Of a stretch of 64,000 bases of DNA, positions 63,482 through 64,000 are shown in pieces. Position 1 is the first letter of the stretch; each line of letters opens with the position of its first letter. The position numbers and the translations under genes were made by a program. Source of the stretch: Fimbriimonadaceae bacterium (GTDB lineage Bacteria > Armatimonadota > Fimbriimonadia > Fimbriimonadales > Fimbriimonadaceae). The stretch spans positions 2,397,564 through 2,461,563 of the forward strand of contig CP075366.1 in the NCBI GenBank assembly GCA_019454145.1. The letters are read 5' to 3'. The notes beneath the pieces are model-generated. The model was not told where the DNA came from and made no database searches. It saw only the letters and a program-made list of their open reading frames with translations.

Positions 63482-64000
63482 ATGGGATTCCCTCCAGAAC
63501 CATCTGGTCGAGTAGTCATTACCGGAATGGGGGCAATTACGCCCCTTGGCAACAGCGTGGCGGAATTTTGGCCTCGCATGTTGGCGGGTGAAAGCGGCAT
63601 CGGCGAAATCACGCTGATGGACACGACCGACTATCCAACAAAAATCGCCGGTGAAGTCAAAGACTTCGATCCTGAGCTTTACTTAGATAAAAAAGAAGCT
63701 CGCAGGGTTGACCGTTTCATCTCGTTTGCCGTTGGAGCTTCGGCAATGGCTCTGGAGGATGCAAAATTCCCGATGGACAATGACGAGCTCAAGCTCGAAA
63801 CGGGTTGTCTGATTGGTTCTGGGATTGGCGGACTCATTATGATGAGCGAGCAAACCAAGAAACTCCATGGTGAAGGCCCGAGCCGGGTTTCTCCATTCTT
63901 GGTTCCATACATGATTCCCGACATGGCGAGCGGATATGTTTCGATTGTCAACGGATTCAAGGGGCCGAACACCTGTGTTGTCACCGCTTGTGCAACGGGT
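63482..64000 (+). CDS. fabF: 3-oxoacyl-ACP synthase II, N-terminal part, cut by the window end
   Basis: The frame from ATG 63482 is open to the right edge (173 residues of about 410). RVVITGMGAITPLGNSVAEFW is the usual FabF opening, and the active-site Cys170 is in VVTACATG at the very end. FabF extends acyl chains by condensing malonyl-ACP, and acpP-fabF is a common order. The rest of the gene, including the catalytic histidines, is outside the window. Confidence 0.94.
   Translation, partial: MGFPPEPSGRVVITGMGAITPLGNSVAEFWPRMLAGESGIGEITLMDTTDYPTKIAGEVKDFDPELYLDKKEARRVDRFISFAVGASAMALEDAKFPMDNDELKLETGCLIGSGIGGLIMMSEQTKKLHGEGPSRVSPFLVPYMIPDMASGYVSIVNGFKGPNTCVVTACATG

Noticed and set aside
1-64000. 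tRNA, rRNA, insertion sequence or prophage genes
   Set aside because: I looked for cloverleaf-like segments, transposase motifs, terminal repeats and phage genes and saw none. Short RNAs cannot be excluded by eye.

Overview
The window is a gene-dense bacterial chromosome segment of about 50% GC (an estimate by eye). It holds about 60 protein genes on both strands. I saw no rRNA, tRNA, CRISPR array, insertion sequence or phage gene. The organism is probably a diderm of the Armatimonadota, perhaps a Fimbriimonas relative. This is an inference. It rests on a heptose kinase, an outer-membrane barrel protein, lipoproteins whose mature end reads CLWD, a pyrR-pyrB-pyrC operon, a ComEA-type DNA uptake protein, PilZ/HD-GYP signalling, and many secreted proteins of no recognisable family. 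No 16S gene or database search backs it.

Layout. 0-5.5 kb: a gene end, a small hypothetical, the pyrimidine operon pyrR-pyrB-pyrC running into a lipoprotein and a heptose-phosphate kinase, then a histone H1-like basic protein. 5.6-12.7 kb: membrane adenylate cyclase, lipB, a Tat-exported DUF1501 protein, two small membrane-anchored paralogues and two CLWD lipoprotein paralogues. 12.8-24.5 kb: typA, an orphan coiled-coil protein, a glutamine amidotransferase (trpG/pabA), thyX, a MerR regulator, a 650-residue orphan overlapping dapF, a PfkB kinase, a short membrane/exported gene pair and a nitroreductase. 24.5-33.4 kb: ftsZ, purE-folD-hydrolase-comEA, a GT39-like glycosyltransferase with a Ppx/GppA protein, an S1-domain protein and coaE. 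33.6-42.4 kb: four consecutive large exported proteins, including one with a tandem repeat linker, one ending in a FlgD-like Ig domain and one outer-membrane barrel. These make up the least explained part of the window. 42.4-52.4 kb: nadB, a HTTM membrane pair with two further small genes, dxs, nadA and lon. 52.4-58.1 kb: a GbsR/MarR regulator, three PilZ-type proteins, a 7Fe ferredoxin, an A-type Fe-S carrier and a PAS/HD-GYP c-di-GMP phosphodiesterase. 58.2-64 kb: a copper-amine-oxidase-like surface protein, a PhoPQ-related hydrolase, queF, and the fatty acid synthesis run fabD-fabG-acpP-fabF, the last cut by the window end.

Expression signals. Several genes that lack a clear Shine-Dalgarno sequence have a TANNNT or CANNNT -10-like hexamer only 6-8 bases before the start codon, which suggests frequent leaderless transcripts. 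Other genes have good AGGAG-type sites. Six convergent gene pairs meet with 0-1 base between their stops or overlap by 4-17 bases, with no terminator. Other junctions carry long perfect hairpins.

Limits: all product names come from reading motifs and domain order, not from a search. The exported and orphan proteins have no assigned function.
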